The notes: generated from the letters alone by a model not told the origin. DNA of 64,000 bases from Parasponia andersonii (GCA_002914805.1 JXTB01000104.1:991806-1055805); one strand, 5' to 3'. Counted from the first letter of the stretch, positions 35,913 through 49,147 are shown. Numbers and translations: made by a program.

Positions 35913-37684
35913 TCACCATATATCGCCAAGCTTGAGGGTGTTCAAAAACAGTTGTATGACACATACTATGGGCGGAAGCCGCTATTTGACGAGCTTCACC
36001 AATGTGTGTATGAATAAGCCTAAGGAAGTAATTTATGGAGAGGAATCCCACACCACCCAAATTAGAGCCGCCTTGCTTGGAGCACCACATTGACCAACCT
36101 TAATAGGAGGCGAGAATGTCTCTCTTCCCCAGTATGTGTTCTTCTCCCTTGTACTTATATTGAATATTTAAATTTTGAGAACATTGTCAATATTGAGTTT
36201 GGGGGTTAGAGCACTTATTGATAAATTATTTGTTGGGTATGACTTTGCTTGTGTGTTAGTAGTTTTGACTTTTCTTCCAATGAGTTGGTTTCTTTTGGTA
36301 AATCTTTTATTCGCTTTTGTTTTCTTTTGCTTGTTTGAATAAGTTGTGAGTTTTGTTGAGATGAGATAACTTGTTATTGATAATGAGTTTAGTCACTAAA
36401 TGTTCTTTAGGTCTTTTGAAATGTAATTCATTGAAATTATTTGTGCGCTTGACTTGCATTAATTGAACCTCACTCTTGATTCTACACATTTGAGTACGAT
36501 AATCATAATCACTTGACTCTTTGAGCTTTTGGAGAAAACTTGCGTGCATTAGATAGGCATTGACATCTCATGAACTCTAGAACCCATTTGAGTGAAGCTT
36601 AAGACGAAATTTTATGTTAGGTGTCATTAGAGAAATGATTTAGGCTATCTTTGGACCGTTTGAGCCTTTCAAGCTAACCTTGATATACTATCCTGGTACA
36701 CTCACTTTGAGCCTATTCGTACCTTTTTTTTTCTACCACATTTTTGCCAAACCAAAATAATGACCACTAACCTTTATCCTTTAAGCATGTTGATTGTTTT
36801 AAAGAGTTAATTTGTGTTATATTCATGTTTGGAGAAAGGATAGTGTTACGTAGCCCAAAAAAAAAAAAAGAAATACAAAAACAAAAAAACCAAAAAAAAA
36901 AAATAGAATGGAATAATTTAGTGAAAATTTTGTGTCTTTACCTTTTATTTTGTTTTTCAACATTGAGGACAATGTTGATTTTGAGTTTGGAGGAGAGGTT
37001 TTTGATATTCACTCTTTGATCTTATTTCATATCTTTCATTTCCAAAAAAAAAAGAAAAAAAAAAAGAGAAAAAAAATATCAGTAAGTGTTTGTTGGAGTG
37101 TTGATAGAATAGAAATTAAGTTGAAAAGAAGTGTGGGAGTGCTATTTGGTATACCAAGGAATAACTCTACAAAGGTCTTAGATTAATGTACCTAAGGGTG
37201 AGTTGAACCTCAAATTTTTCCAAAATTATCTTCCCTTTGCCCAAGCCGATATTACAAGCTTAATGAAAGACCTTTTGATCTTTCATGACATACTAACATA
37301 CATTAGTGGAGTGTGACATAAAAAATGGATATATAGTAGTTCCAAATTGTATCATATAGAGATCTTTCATTGTCTATCGAAACATAAAAATTTATCTAAA
37401 GTTCATTTTGTTAAGTGATATTAATTTTGTACACACTTACACATTAAAAGTCTTGAATGAAGTTAAATTGATGCTTGAAGTTGAAAATCTAGATAATCTT
37501 AATATTTTCATTTCCTTTGAGCTTGGAACATTTTATGGCTTTGGAGATACTTGCATAGTTTTTCGATTCGATACAAAACTCACACTATGCTGTTTATGTT
37601 ATTAGTACTTGATTTGTGTTCTGCTTTTCTTTTTCTTGTTTTGTTTTGCTTGAGGACAAGAAAATATTCGAGTTTAGGGGTATT
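35913..37684 (+). other. Non-coding 3' interior of the Athila-like element
   Basis: No pol or envelope-like ORF. Notable are gagtttgggggttagagcac near 36195, poly(A)-rich tracts at 36857-36902 and 37043-37078, and a final aagaaaatattcgagtttag polypurine region before the LTR. Confidence 0.6.
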
Positions 37685-38102
37685 TGATAAGTGATTAATT
37701 TACTTACAAATCAAGTATCATTCAGCTAAAATAATTGTAAGTTCTCAAGCATTTATGTTAGTTTGACGTGCTTTTGTTTTGTTTTTATAGTTCTTATGAA
37801 TAAATGAGAATCAATAAATATTTCTGATAAATATGGATATTTCAACATTTGAGATAAAATTTGAGTTTGATACGAATGCAATGCAATAAAAATCAGGCAA
37901 AACGGAGCTAAAAGGAAGAAATGACACCATTGGGAAGAAAAGCTATCGTGCTGAGTTCTAAAACTGAGAGCGCCGTGATGCTTGAATAGTAGTGCCGTGG
38001 AGCTATCTGGAAGTCAAATTTCCAGAGCCTAGAGTGCCGCGGTACTATACAGCATCCAAAAGCGCGTTTTTAGTGAGTTTTTAGAGCTAATCTGGACTAT
38101 TG
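37685..38102 (+). repeat. Truncated 3' LTR of the Athila-like element
   Basis: Starts TGATAAGTGATTAATTTAC and follows the 5' LTR as far as gctaatctggactattg, then switches to unrelated sequence. Only about the first 29% of the LTR is present. Confidence 0.8.
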
Positions 38103-38335
38103 TTAGTTAGGCTAAGATCTTTTCCCTTATATAATTTTAACAAAGGGACTTCATATGTGCTATATCTGGAATTCGTTTCCTTTTGGCTATGCTCCACCAG
38201 GAGTTATAATACAACCTTTACCCAAAAAGAAAAATCAATTTTATTTCTCTTTTCATATTATTTAGCTACTTAAAATGGAATTGCTTAGGAATAAAATGGT
38301 TAAAGAACCAAAACTAAAACGAATACAGACATTTA
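38103..38335. other. Short intergenic stretch, nothing recognised
   Basis: This is unrelated sequence after the LTR breakpoint, containing gctccaccaggagttataa, which could be an old LINE or SINE tail. No ORF. Confidence 0.35.
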
Positions 38336-38707
38336 GGCCATGTTTTGTAAGAGGGAGAAGGGAGAAGAAAGAAACGGTAAAAGGGAAAAGTAGAGATAAA
38401 AAAAGAAAATATGGTTGCTAAGTAGGAAGTAAAGGGAAAGAAAAGGGAAAAGGGGATAGAAAAATAAATAGGTGGGATACCCAAAAATTTTCTTTGGAAA
38501 AGAAATTTTGGTTAGTGAAAGTTAATTTACCAAAACAACCGTACATATTAATTTTTAAAACAATAACATAGAAGGTCATATAGTCATTTTAATATAAACC
38601 GATTTTTTTTTTTTTTATTAGACGTTTTCTTTTCAGCCTACAAATTTTTTATCCCTCCTATTTTTTTCTTCCCTCCCATTTTCTTTCCTCTTTGTAAAAC
38701 ATAACGG
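38336..38707. mobile_element. MITE-like element with GGCCATGTTTTGTAA terminus
   Basis: The left end reads ggccatgttttgtaagaggg. The right end, complemented, reads ccgttatgttttacaaagagg, giving imperfect terminal inverted repeats over about 370 bp. The interior is purine-rich on the left and pyrimidine-rich on the right, so it could fold back. A target-site duplication is not clear. Confidence 0.5.
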
Positions 38708-38994
38708 TAGTTTAAAAAGTTCACGAAGTTCTATAAAACCAACAAAACAAACTATTCAGACACAAGTAGGCTGAAAATACTAATAAATTTAATGTGACGT
38801 TGTATTGAATGGCTAACTCTAATACTACAAGCAATCGATACAACTCATAAATAGACAACTACATCATATTTCCCTAAAGTTGACACTCTTAGTCGAGAGA
38901 GAAAAGAAAAGTGAATAAATTAAAAATAAATAAATAAGAGCAAAAATATATAATGTAGACAATCCCACAGTCATAAGGTACTTGGGATTTCAGG

Positions 38995-41900
38995 CTTCAC
39001 TTTTTTTTTGGAATTTGATATTCTTATAGGACAAAACAACAGTATGTTTTTCCATTTTGAGATCTATATACACCGCACAGGACATAATGCAGCTGAATCC
39101 AAATTTTCCTTGTTGGCATGAAATAACGATCAATGAGAAAAGAGCCAGATCCTCATTTAGCAATGTTTGACCGTTTATGAGAAAAGAGCCAGGATCAATC
39201 TTGTAATTCCATGCTTCTCTTCTTTTTTAAAATTGAGTCGAAGTACATTGCACTTTGTTTGGGGGATTTACTTCCAAAGGTCTTCAAGTACACCCCGTGG
39301 CTTCATTGAATTCCGAACAGTTATTATCTAATTGAGAATATTACAAGTCAGATATGAGATTGACAGAGAAACAACTAGAGAAGTGGGATACTGAAAATAC
39401 CAGCAAATGACATTACTTCAGCATCTTGTAGATTATCAGCGTGTTCTTCCTTCATAGAAGGGCAAGCAGGGTCAATTTTCTTGAAGAATCTCAAGAATTA
39501 AATGTGTGTGCTGCCACAATAGTGTTAAGAAACAGGCTTATTACACTATTCGTAAAGCAAAATAGCATTCAACAATTGATTGATGTGTCATGGAAAAGCC
39601 ACAAAGTGTTAACCTCTTTTTTCTAGCCATTGGAGATCTTAATCTACCTCAACAACTTAGAATGCCAAAAATCTTGAATGACTCGTACTTTTTTATTTTT
39701 ATTATATTTTTGGTTAAACAAAAGAAGGATTTTCTGGTAACAATAGAATAAAAAGTAGTTTTCGCTTCATCAAATATTAATAGCATTATAATCTTCAGCA
39801 GATTATCCTCTTTCATTTTCTTTTCTTAGGAGAAGACAAAACTCTCTTGAAAGTGCAAAATAGCTAGTTGTTCCTTCTAGTTGAGCATAGAATGCAACTA
39901 CCTGATAAGATTAGAATGGAGTAAACAACAAAAGATTACTAAAGAGGTGAGGATAAAAGCAATGGTTGAACCTTGTCTTTCAATATCTTTCTGTTTTTGC
40001 TTCAGTCTATTCAAACTCGATGCAGCAAATTGATGAGTAGGTTCTTCGCCATGGAAAATTCTTGTTCCTAGCTTTGATTTATTGCAGAACAGCATTCACG
40101 CAGATTTGTAACCGGACTTTGTTATGGACTTATGATTGTGGGACGAAAAACAGTAGGAGGAAATGAGAGGCACAGTGATGTCTGGTACAAGATACTACTT
40201 GAGGTTGACAAGTTAGCTTCTTGGTTGAAGTCATCTTGTCCCTGCTCTTAGGACAAGCAACATGGATTCTGCATTACAAAAGAATCACGTCACCCAAAAT
40301 TGTTGAGAGTAAATAACACGTATATGACATTCTAAGCTTGAAATGTGTGCATCTCTAAGATCAATTAGGCAAACAAGTGTGTTATGTTGCATCAATGAAG
40401 CATAATTTACACAATATTTTACATATAAACTATAAATTCTTATCATTTGTAAAAGCAGTCTCTTATATTTTGCAAAGAAAAGGAGGGGAAGTAGAACGAT
40501 GATAATGAAGCTGTATTGTTTGAATACCCCACCTGAAACCCACCTCTAACCTAGGGAGAACCTTCTATATTGTTTGAATTGTTTTTCATTTGTTCTTTCT
40601 GATTATGGCTTGTATGTTGTATGTTATACTCTGACAGCTGAGTCACCTTGGTAACTTTACATGAACTGCCCAGTGTGCTAAATAATAAGCAGATCATAGC
40701 TGATAGCTCATAAATACCATCAGTGAAGCTACTTTTTCCTATCAACTCCTTAACTGCTCTTTGTCCCGCTGCAACTTGCCATACATGTCCACAGACGTTC
40801 GACATTTATGTACAACAATACATAATTGAAAAAGAAATTCTAAGCAATCATAACATGGTCATTCCACAAATCCCTGTTGTGCTCTTGTTGAACTAAACAA
40901 GGTATCTCACACTTGGTCTTCGTATCTTCACCGAGGCAAATTGTTTGTTGCTCAATTAAATTCATTTATGAAGAGCTTTCACTACCTAAAACAATACATC
41001 ACTTTAGTAGAATAAAAAAGGCATAATCAAAATCATTAAAAAATTTGACAGGAAAAACCTTAAAGTTGAACATCTTCTCGAATATTATCATCTTGTGATT
41101 GTTTCGACGAGGATGGACATTGACCATGGAAGTATTCCAAAAGTAATTGGACTTTTAAGATCAGATTAAGAGCAATAATTTAAAAGTGAAGAACAAATAA
41201 ATTTTGCATCTTGTTTAGCAGTCAAGTTGTAAATTAGAGCCCCTACTGAGCTTATAATCTTTATTAAACACCAAACTCGAGTTTATTTGCCACATAAGCA
41301 GACCAAAGAAATTGAACTTTATACACCGCGGGACAAACCGTAGGCCTAGCAGCTCACTAAGTTAATTAATTTTGTTAAACCTAGCACCTCACTGTACTAT
41401 GAAGGACCCCAGAAAGATATATAAAATGCACAAAACAAAAGTAAATATATTAGAAGAAACTATACTATGAAAAAGTAATTTGAGACTTACAGAAGGTATT
41501 ACAAAAATTTTACTAGCTGAAACAGAAAGTCCTGTTATTCTCCATCCATTATTTTGATCTCCTTGAGCTTTAATGTTATCCGAACCCAAATATTTATGTA
41601 GTCCAGTTTGAAATAGGTTAAAAGCATCTTCTTGCATCTTGGCAGTTCCGTACAGTAAATTTTCTGAGAATCTGAGTCACTAGATTGAAGGATAAATCAA
41701 ATATCAGAAATATAATATGAAAATAACGACGACCATATGAGCAATGGAGGTGATGCATGTATGAGAGCTACAAAACAAGATTGATCATGCAGAGGTGGGG
41801 AAAATTGGGTTAAGAAAAGGGGTTCAAAAAAATCAGAATACCTAATCAGATATAAGATAGGTACCTTGTATGCTCTAGCATGCAGGGTCAGGGTATGTGC

Positions 41901-44025
41901 AATCCGTTTGTTTTGGTCAAGGTCAGAGCAAAGACATTCAGCCAGTTCTTCACACAATTCATTAAGCCAATGTTGAACATGCAAAAAGAACCAGAAAAAC
42001 AGGTAGGTGGAGCATATTATCACATGAATATTTTGCCAGTAAACAAAACACCCTTGACAAATTCTTGCAGGAGCTAGAGCATTATAAAGTAGTACATAGT
42101 GATGAAAGAGGCCCAAATGCAAGTTCTCCAGACATGTTTCATCAAGTCAGTTAATTTATAAAAGGCAAAGGATTGCTCCATATGTATATGAGAATACGAA
42201 GGCATCAGAAATCTTCAGAATCATTAATCTACAAAAACCATCAGTTTTCATTTTGATCTTTGTCCTTACTCCTTAATAAGAGAATACTCCATAAACTAAA
42301 ATGCTCTATTATTTTCAAGTGATAACACCACAAAATAATCAGTTGAGCTCCCTTAAAAAAAAAAAAACCACCCGATTTCGCTAACAAACCCTCCTTGCCT
42401 TCTCATAATAGATCACATATACATTCAAACAACATCCAAGTACCTCCATTGACAATCAATATATGGCTTTTATTAACAACTATTCTCCTTCTGATGACCA
42501 ACAAGAAAGCTAGAATCCCAACTAAAAATCAGAATCTGGAACGCTGAAGATGGAAAATGCCAAAAAAATAAATTTTAAGCAATGGAATAACAGAGGCTAA
42601 TAAGAATGGTGTTGAGCTTGCTAGGATCTTGTATAAACCATCAGATTAGTCAATTGGTGGCCTACATGTAGCATCTAATAATTATGTCAATTCGAAAAGG
42701 TTGGAACTATAAATCACGCATAACACGGCTATGAATGTTACTTAAGACTCTGCATATCAGTCTGGGAAAATATCACTAACAGAAGCAATCGTCTTTAGAG
42801 CTCGGGGTCTAGGAAATGTCTTCTCTGAACCATGACTCTTAGGAAGAAGGCATCCCTGAACTTCTTCTCCATGATTCCTCTTGCAATATTCCACAACCAA
42901 GTACTGCAATTTATGTAAAACTTCAAAATTAATAATAACATCATAAATATGCATATGGAAAACTATTTGTACCAAAAAGTGTTAAATAGCCTTATTCAGG
43001 GGTTCAGTTTTCACAAAGATGGGTTCAGAAAAACAAAGTGAGAGATTCCAAAAGAGAAGATGACCATACTTTACAAATAATATGGAAAAAACAGAAGAAC
43101 AACACACAAAACAAAAACATTGAGCTAGAAATAAAGTTTTCTTCCTTATCAAAAAAATTGAAATAAACGCAACAATTTCTCCCCTTTTGGCCAGAGTTGA
43201 TAATACATCCCGACTTTGCACACAGTATATGAACACTTTTGTACTACTACACTTAATGATATGACCACTTAGAAGCTGCAAGCTCAAAATATCTAGAGAA
43301 ATATGTTTAATAATAGTTACCCAATGTTGATGCCATAGCATTCTTGCAGCTTTTCCTCTAGAAACTGCAACAAATCTCCAACAGTGCTCACTCCCAGAAA
43401 TAAGTCCCTAGCTAAACTCGAAGTAATCTCCTGCAGAAAAAACAAATTTTCCAGCGTTTGTCATAGGAAACCTTAAAGCAGGCAATTTTTGTTCCAATAA
43501 GAATCGACTACAAGTAAGTAAACATGCAATAGCTCTGGCCAAGAACATATAAGATACCAGATTTGGAAAAAGAAGAATTCAAAGTTTACATTTTCTTTAT
43601 TGGCAAGGAATCAAGCAATCCTTTCATAGACAATAAGGACACAATAGTTCGTTGTGCAGGTTTGTATAAGCTGATAAACAAAGTTCAGGTTATTAAGGAA
43701 AGTATCTTTGTGCAAGCTCACAGTCAGTGATGAATAGAGGAAAAATGAGAATGGCTTTGCTTTTTCACCATATTATGAGCAATGCCAGCGGAACATGTAA
43801 ACTCTGTCTTCTCCAAAACTTTCATCCTAAGTTCTGCAACAATGACGGTCCCACAAGCCAATAGCTTATCATGATGATCAGCATCCTTCCTACAATTTTG
43901 CATATTCTTTGCATCACTCCATTCTGATTTCAGAACAATTTCTTCTTAACAGACACTGCTCAAAAAAGAAGAGTAAGTTCACAATCAAGCATATAGTAAG
44001 TCTCGACAAAATCTAATAATTTATG
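38995..44025 (-). pseudogene. Truncated POLH pseudogene, minus strand (exons 5-16)
   Basis: Read from 44025 down, this is collinear with POLH from intron 4 to beyond the stop codon. Recognisable exons: 5 (about 43945-43780), 6 (43672-43590), 7 (43433-43340), 8 (42906-42783), 9 (41985-41871), 10 (41685-41496), 11 (41146-41065), 12 (about 40985-40885), 13 (40270-40198), 14 (40105-39974), 15 (39512-39401) and 16 (39327-39106). Introns are retained, so it arose by DNA duplication and not by retroposition. Exons 1-4 are missing, several splice sites and frames are broken, exons 6 and 12 are shortened, and the original stop is TTG. Exon 10 retains an open stretch (41637-41389). The 5' edge coincides with the LTR fragment at 44027. 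Confidence 0.9.
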
Positions 44026-44026
44026 C

Positions 44027-44600
44027 TGACGAGTGATTAGGTCACTCTTAAATCAAGTATTATTTAACTCAAATAATTGTAAATCCTCAAGTATTTATGT
44101 TGATTTGATGTGCTTTTGTTTTGTTTTTATAATTCTAGTGGATAAATGAGAACTAAGAAATATTGATGCCAAATATGAGTATTTCAACCCTTCGAGATGA
44201 AAGTTGAGTCTGATATAAATGCAACGCAATAAAAATTAGGCGAAATAAAACTATAACGAAGAAATGGTACCTCCGGGAAGAAAACTGTCCGTGCTCAGTT
44301 CCAGCACCAAGAGCGCCGTGGCGCTTGAACAATAGTGTCGCGGTGCTACCCAAAAATGAGACTTCCATAGGGTACAGCACCACAGTGCATGCCAGGGAGT
44401 GTCGCGGTGCAACACAGCATTTTAAAGTAAATTTTTAGCGAATTTTTAGAACTAATTTAGACCATTGATGTCATCTAATCGAATGGAGGTCACCTTGGAG
44501 TCCCTTAAATACATTATTAAACCTCTATTTTATGTGTAGAGAGTTGAAAAGAAGACCTTGAGAGCTCTAAATTTCTAGAGAGAAAGGAGCTTAGAGGGAT
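44027..44600 (+). repeat. Athila-like LTR fragment in the spacer of the inverted POLH copies
   Basis: Starts TGACGAGTGATTAGGTCAC exactly where POLH homology of the minus-strand copy ends, and follows the 33519 LTR for about 570 bp before losing similarity. It keeps the gcgccgtggcgct and gtcgcggtgc dyads at 44310-44410. The rest of the element is absent. Confidence 0.75.
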
Positions 44601-47600
44601 GAATTAGAAATGATAAAACAACCAAAATGACAACAGACCATCTGATTGAGCCGAAACGACAAGTCACATACGGCATAGCAGCTGAGAATGAGGGAAGAAG
44701 AAAATAAAGAAAAAGTAGTCTTACTCTTACATTTTAGACAATGCAATTCTCTATATATGTTTCTGCTTCCTTACCATGTGATTATTTGCAGTGGAGCAGC
44801 GGAAAAAGTCGTATTTAAGGAGTTCACCCACGGCTAATTGATGTGGGTAATTCCGGTTAGCTATGAGGCCCGTGGTTATGGTGTGAATTAGTACAGAGAA
44901 TATATTTTTCTTTGTTAACATTTAAGTGCTTTTTCATCAATAACCATGTTTTTCCTAAATTATGATTAAGATAATACATTTTAGTTCAATGCGAGGTCAT
45001 GAAGCAAAACAAGTTTTCCCATAGATTCAGTTAATTCAAGTCCTTGTAGCACGTGGTAAAGCAGACCTGAACACATGCGGCAATGCGGGTTCAGAGGTGT
45101 ATGGGATTTGACACTAATGGCTTCAATTATATATCAGTAGTAATTCTTGTAGAGAATTTAACTCATGCCCGGCTTATGGGTGGTTGCTGTTCTTTCGAGG
45201 AAGGGCGAGAGAGCTTCAATTGACAAAGTGTATCTTGACCTTTCTGATACAGTAGAACAAATGTTAGCAGAAGCTCCTCCAGAGAATTTAGAGGTAGTTG
45301 ATGATGAAACTCTCAAGTCGCATATTTTGGGGCTTAGTAATGAGGTTTGGACAATGCTTTTCAGTCATTTAAATTAGTAACCTCAGGAAAATTGCAAGTA
45401 TATCAGTAATTGTCAATTTGTACTCCTGTAGGGGAAAAAAGAACTAATTTTCAATTCAAATTTCCAAATATTAGTAAATTTTATGACTATCTGGAAGGTC
45501 ACATCACTAAATTCTTGTGTAATTTATGTATATATTTCCCCCTTTTTTGTTTTTTTTTTTTTCCTTGTGTTTAACGTACCATGAATCTCTCATTTTGCAA
45601 AGTGTTTCCTACATTTTTGCACCTTTGGCTTGTGACAGGATATCCCAATTTGTCACTATACAAATTCTCATGTCAACATGAATCACATTTTGAATCATAA
45701 AACTAAAAGTTCGTTTGACATAATGACTCATTTTTGTTACCGTCCCCTTTGTGGGTGTTCCTGTAATTATGCAGAGCTTGTATTTCTAGATGACAGAATG
45801 GGTGTTCCTGTCATTATGCAGAGCTTGTATTTCTAGATGACAGTGGAATTTTGTAATTGTTTTGGAAGCAAAGAGATATGAGGCAATGAAATTTGTGAAA
45901 TAGAAAGTTTTGCGTTGAAAAATCCAATGAATTACCGTTTTACGTATCTCAACTTTTGTAAAGGTATAATTTGTTAGATTTTGTTGAGTCTTACTATATG
46001 CTTGATTGTGAACTTACTCTTCTTTTTTGAGCAGTGTCTGTTAAGAAGAAATTGTTTTGAAATCAGAATGGAGTTGATCCAAAGAATATGCAAAATTGCA
46101 GGAAGGATGTTGATCATGATGATAAGCTATTGGCTTGTGGGACCGTCATTGTTGCAGAACTTAGGATGCAAGTTTTGAAGGAGACAGAGTTTACATGTTC
46201 CGCTGGCATTGCTCATAATATGGTGAAAAAGCAAAGTCATTCTCATTTTTCCTCTATTCATCACTGAGTGTGAGCTTGCACAAAGATACTTTCCTTAATA
46301 ACTTGAACTTTGTTTATCAGCTTATACAAACCTGCACAACAAACTATTGTGTCCTTATTGTCTGTGGAAGGATTGCTTGTTTCCTTGCCAATAAAGAAAA
46401 TGTAACCTTTGAATTCTTCTTTTTCCAGATCTGGTATCTTATCTGTTCTTGGCCAGAGCTATTGCATGTTTACTTGCTTGCAGTCGATTCTTATTGGAAT
46501 TAAAATTGCTTGCTTTAAGGTTTCCTGTTAGAAATGCTGGAAAATTTGTTTTTTCTGCAAGAGATTACTTGGAGTTTAGCTAGGGACTTCTTTTTGGGAG
46601 TGAGCACTGTTGGAGATTTGTTGCAGTTTCTAGAGGAAAAGCTGCAAGAATGCTATGGCATCAACACTGGATAACTATTATTCAACATATTTCTCTAGAT
46701 ATTTTGAGCTTGCAGCTTCTAAGTGGTCATATCATTAAGTGTAGTAATGCAAAAGTGTTCATATACTGTGTGCAAAGTCGGGATGTATTATCAACTCTGG
46801 CCAAAAGGGGAGAAATTGTTGCGTTTATTTCAATTTTTTTGATAAGGAAGAAAACTTTATTTCTAGCTCAATGTTTTTGTTTTGTGTGTTGTTCTTCTGT
46901 TTTTTCCATATTATTTGTAAAGTATGGTCATCTTCTCTTTTGGAATCTCTCACTTTGTTTTTCTGAACCCATCTTTGTGAAAACTGAACCCCTGAATGAG
47001 GCTATTTAACACTTTTTGGTACTACTGGTTTTCCATATGCATATTTATGATGTTATCATTAATTTTGAAGTTTTACATAAATTGCAGTACTTGGTTGTGG
47101 AATATTGCAAGAGGAATCATGGAGAAGAAGTTCAGGGATGTCATCTTCCTAAGAGTCATGGTTCAGAGACGACATTTCCTGGACCCCGAGCTCTAAAGAC
47201 GATTGTTTCTGTTAGTGATATTTTCCCAGATTGATATGCAGAGTCTTAAGTAACATTCATAGTCGTGTTATGCGTGATTTATAGTTCCAACCTTTTCGAA
47301 TTGACATAATTATTAGATGCTACATGTAGGCCACCTATTGAGTAATCTGATGGTTTATACTAGATCCTATCAAGCTTAACACCATTCTTATTAGCCTCTG
47401 TTATTCCATTGCTTAAAATTTATTTTTTTGGCATTTTCCATCTTCAGCGTTCCAGATTCTGATTTTTAGTTGGGATTCTAGCTTTCTTGTTGGTCATCAG
47501 AAGGAGAATAGTTGTTAATAAAAGCCATATATTGATTGTCAATGGAGGTACTTGGATGTTGTTTGAATGTATATGTGATCTATTATGAGAAGGCAAGGAG

Positions 47601-47861
47601 GGTTTGTTAGCGAAATCGGGTGGTTTTTTTTTCTTAAGGGAGCTCAACTGATTATTTTGTGGTGTTATCACTTGAAAATAATAGAGCATTTTAGTTTCTG
47701 GAGTATTCTCTTATTAAGGAGTAAGGACAAAGATCAAAATGAAAACTGATGGTTTTTGTAGATTAATGATTCTGAAGATTTCTGATGCCTTCGTATTCTC
47801 ATATACATATGGAGCAATCCTTTGCCTTTTATAAATTAACTGACTTGATGAAAGATGTCTG

Positions 47862-48871
47862 TGTTGGAGCAAGTTTCTCACTAACTGTCCACGCGTCTCG
47901 AACTACTGATGCTATATTCTCCAACTGTCCACGTGTACTCGCTGTCCCAAAGCACTCTGAACTCCAAGCAGGGTCGGAGAGGTGGAGGTGGCTACCTGCA
48001 AAGACTCTCCGATGCTTAAGTCAGTGGTTTATCTTTGATACCGGGTAGCAAGGAAATATTTCTGTATGAGTATATATTTATTTTTTGCTCACAAGCTTTT
48101 TATATATTTCTTTCTGTAAGCGTACATGCCCCTCTCGGGAACGCGTGGCTCTTATATATATAGTCCTGAGATTGTGAACCATGCGGGTCTCAATCTCAGG
48201 ACTGAGTACTTTACTCCTCAAAATCTTTTTCAGAGGTCACGGGCCGAGATTTCTGCGATCTCCTCTGTATCGCCGTAGCCTGATTTCCGCCGCCTCCTAC
48301 GGCTTCAATCTGTCAGGGATGAGATTTGGGTAAATCGTCGTTCTGTCAGGACGGCTTGTCCCTTGCGCACGCCTACCCAGGATCGCATTAAATGCTCTGT
48401 CTAGGTCTGGGGTTGTGAGTTGCATTCCATTGTATTCAGGTGGAAGACCCTTGGGGCTTCCGACCCCCCCAGTTGTCGAGGTAAGGGCTATCGTATTCAA
48501 GTAGAAGACCCTTGGGGCTTCCGACCCCCCCAGTTGTCGAGGTAAAGGCTATCGTATTCAGGTGGAAGACCCTTGGGGCTTCCAACCCCCCCAGTTGTCG
48601 AGGTAAGAGCCATCGTATTCAGGTGGAAGACCCTTGGGGCTTCCGACCCCCATCTGTCGAGGTAAGGATCAGATTGGGCCGAGACTGTCCAGGGTCTGTG
48701 ATGGGCTCGGCTCTAACATCGGACGGCCCAATGGCCGATTGTGAAATCACATGCGACCCGCGGGACCTTTAACTAATCACTCTTGACACCTGTCGGACGG
48801 TAGACCCCCTTTGTGACCTGTTCAACCGCTCGGCCATCCACGTGTCGTATGACTTGGGAACGGGCCCCACA
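47862..48871. mobile_element. Solo LTR, 1010 bp, GC-rich, in POLH pseudogene intron 8
   Basis: It begins TGTTGGAGCAAG and ends GGGCCCCACA. It is flanked by the 5-bp target-site duplication GTCTG at 47857-47861 and 48872-48876. No internal region or second LTR exists, so it is a solo LTR (family not identified). It is absent from the minus-strand pseudogene, so it inserted after that duplication. Its GC content is clearly above that of its surroundings. A TATATATA stretch lies at about 48153. Four units of a 61-bp tandem repeat occupy 48432-48667. Confidence 0.85.
48432..48667 (+). repeat. 61-bp tandem repeat inside the solo LTR, about 3.9 units
   Basis: Units start gtattcaggtggaagaccc at 48432, 48493, 48554 and 48615 and contain cttggggcttccgaccccc and gttgtcgaggtaa. 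Differences between units are few. Confidence 0.95.
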
Positions 48872-49147
48872 GTCTGGAGTACTTGCATTTGGGCCTCTTT
48901 CATCACTATGTACTAGTTTATAATATGTACTAGCTCCTGCAAGAATTTGTCAAGGGTGTTTTGTTTACTGGCAAAATATTCATGTGATAATATGCTCCAC
49001 CTACCTGTTTTTCTGGTTCTTTCTGCAGGTTCAACATTGGCTTAATCAATTGTGTGAAGAACTGGCTGAATGTCTTTGCTCTGACCTGGACCAAAGCAAA
49101 CAGATTGCACATACCCTGACCCTGCATGCTAGAGCATACAAGGTACC

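Larger units (their letters stand above)
33519..38102 (+). mobile_element. Non-autonomous Athila-like LTR retrotransposon, 3' LTR truncated
   Basis: It comprises a 5' LTR (33519-34949), a primer-binding site (34955), about 2.7 kb of interior with gag remnants but no pol, a polypurine tract (gagtttaggggtat before 37685) and the first 418 bp of a 3' LTR. The interior has long T-rich and A-rich spacers typical of Athila 3' regions. Without pol it could only have moved with help. Truncation of the 3' LTR removes any target-site evidence. Confidence 0.75.
44760..49147 (+). pseudogene. POLH pseudogene, plus strand, 5' part (exons 2-9)
   Basis: Collinear with POLH from the end of intron 1. Exon remnants: 2 (44793-about 44910, with deletions and a TAA), 3 (44985-45096, same length as the functional exon), 4 (45179-45344, 5 bp shorter, acceptor AG changed to GG), 5 (about 46068-46222), 6 (46325-46402, start deleted), 7 (about 46558-46672, donor GT lost), 8 (47088-47211) and 9 (49029-49142). 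The exon 4 open stretch reads SIDKVYLDL where POLH has SIDEVYLDL, so a catalytic glutamate is replaced. Exon 1 is absent. A solo LTR (47862-48871) splits intron 8, and the element at 49148 cuts the copy at the start of intron 9. Confidence 0.9.

Noticed and set aside
40551-40805. ORF similar to 61846-62106, apparently conserved
   Set aside because: It corresponds to POLH intron 12 in both pseudogene arms. It is shared by duplication and not coding in the functional gene.
42982-43341. 119-codon ORF almost identical to one at 46650-47009, which looks like a conserved protein pair
   Set aside because: Both fall in POLH pseudogene exon 7/intron 7 in a non-POLH frame. Their likeness comes from the recent inverted duplication, not from protein constraint.
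48297-48772. ORFs with repeated GLPPEYNG/TLGAS words
   Set aside because: They are generated by the 61-bp tandem repeat of the solo LTR.
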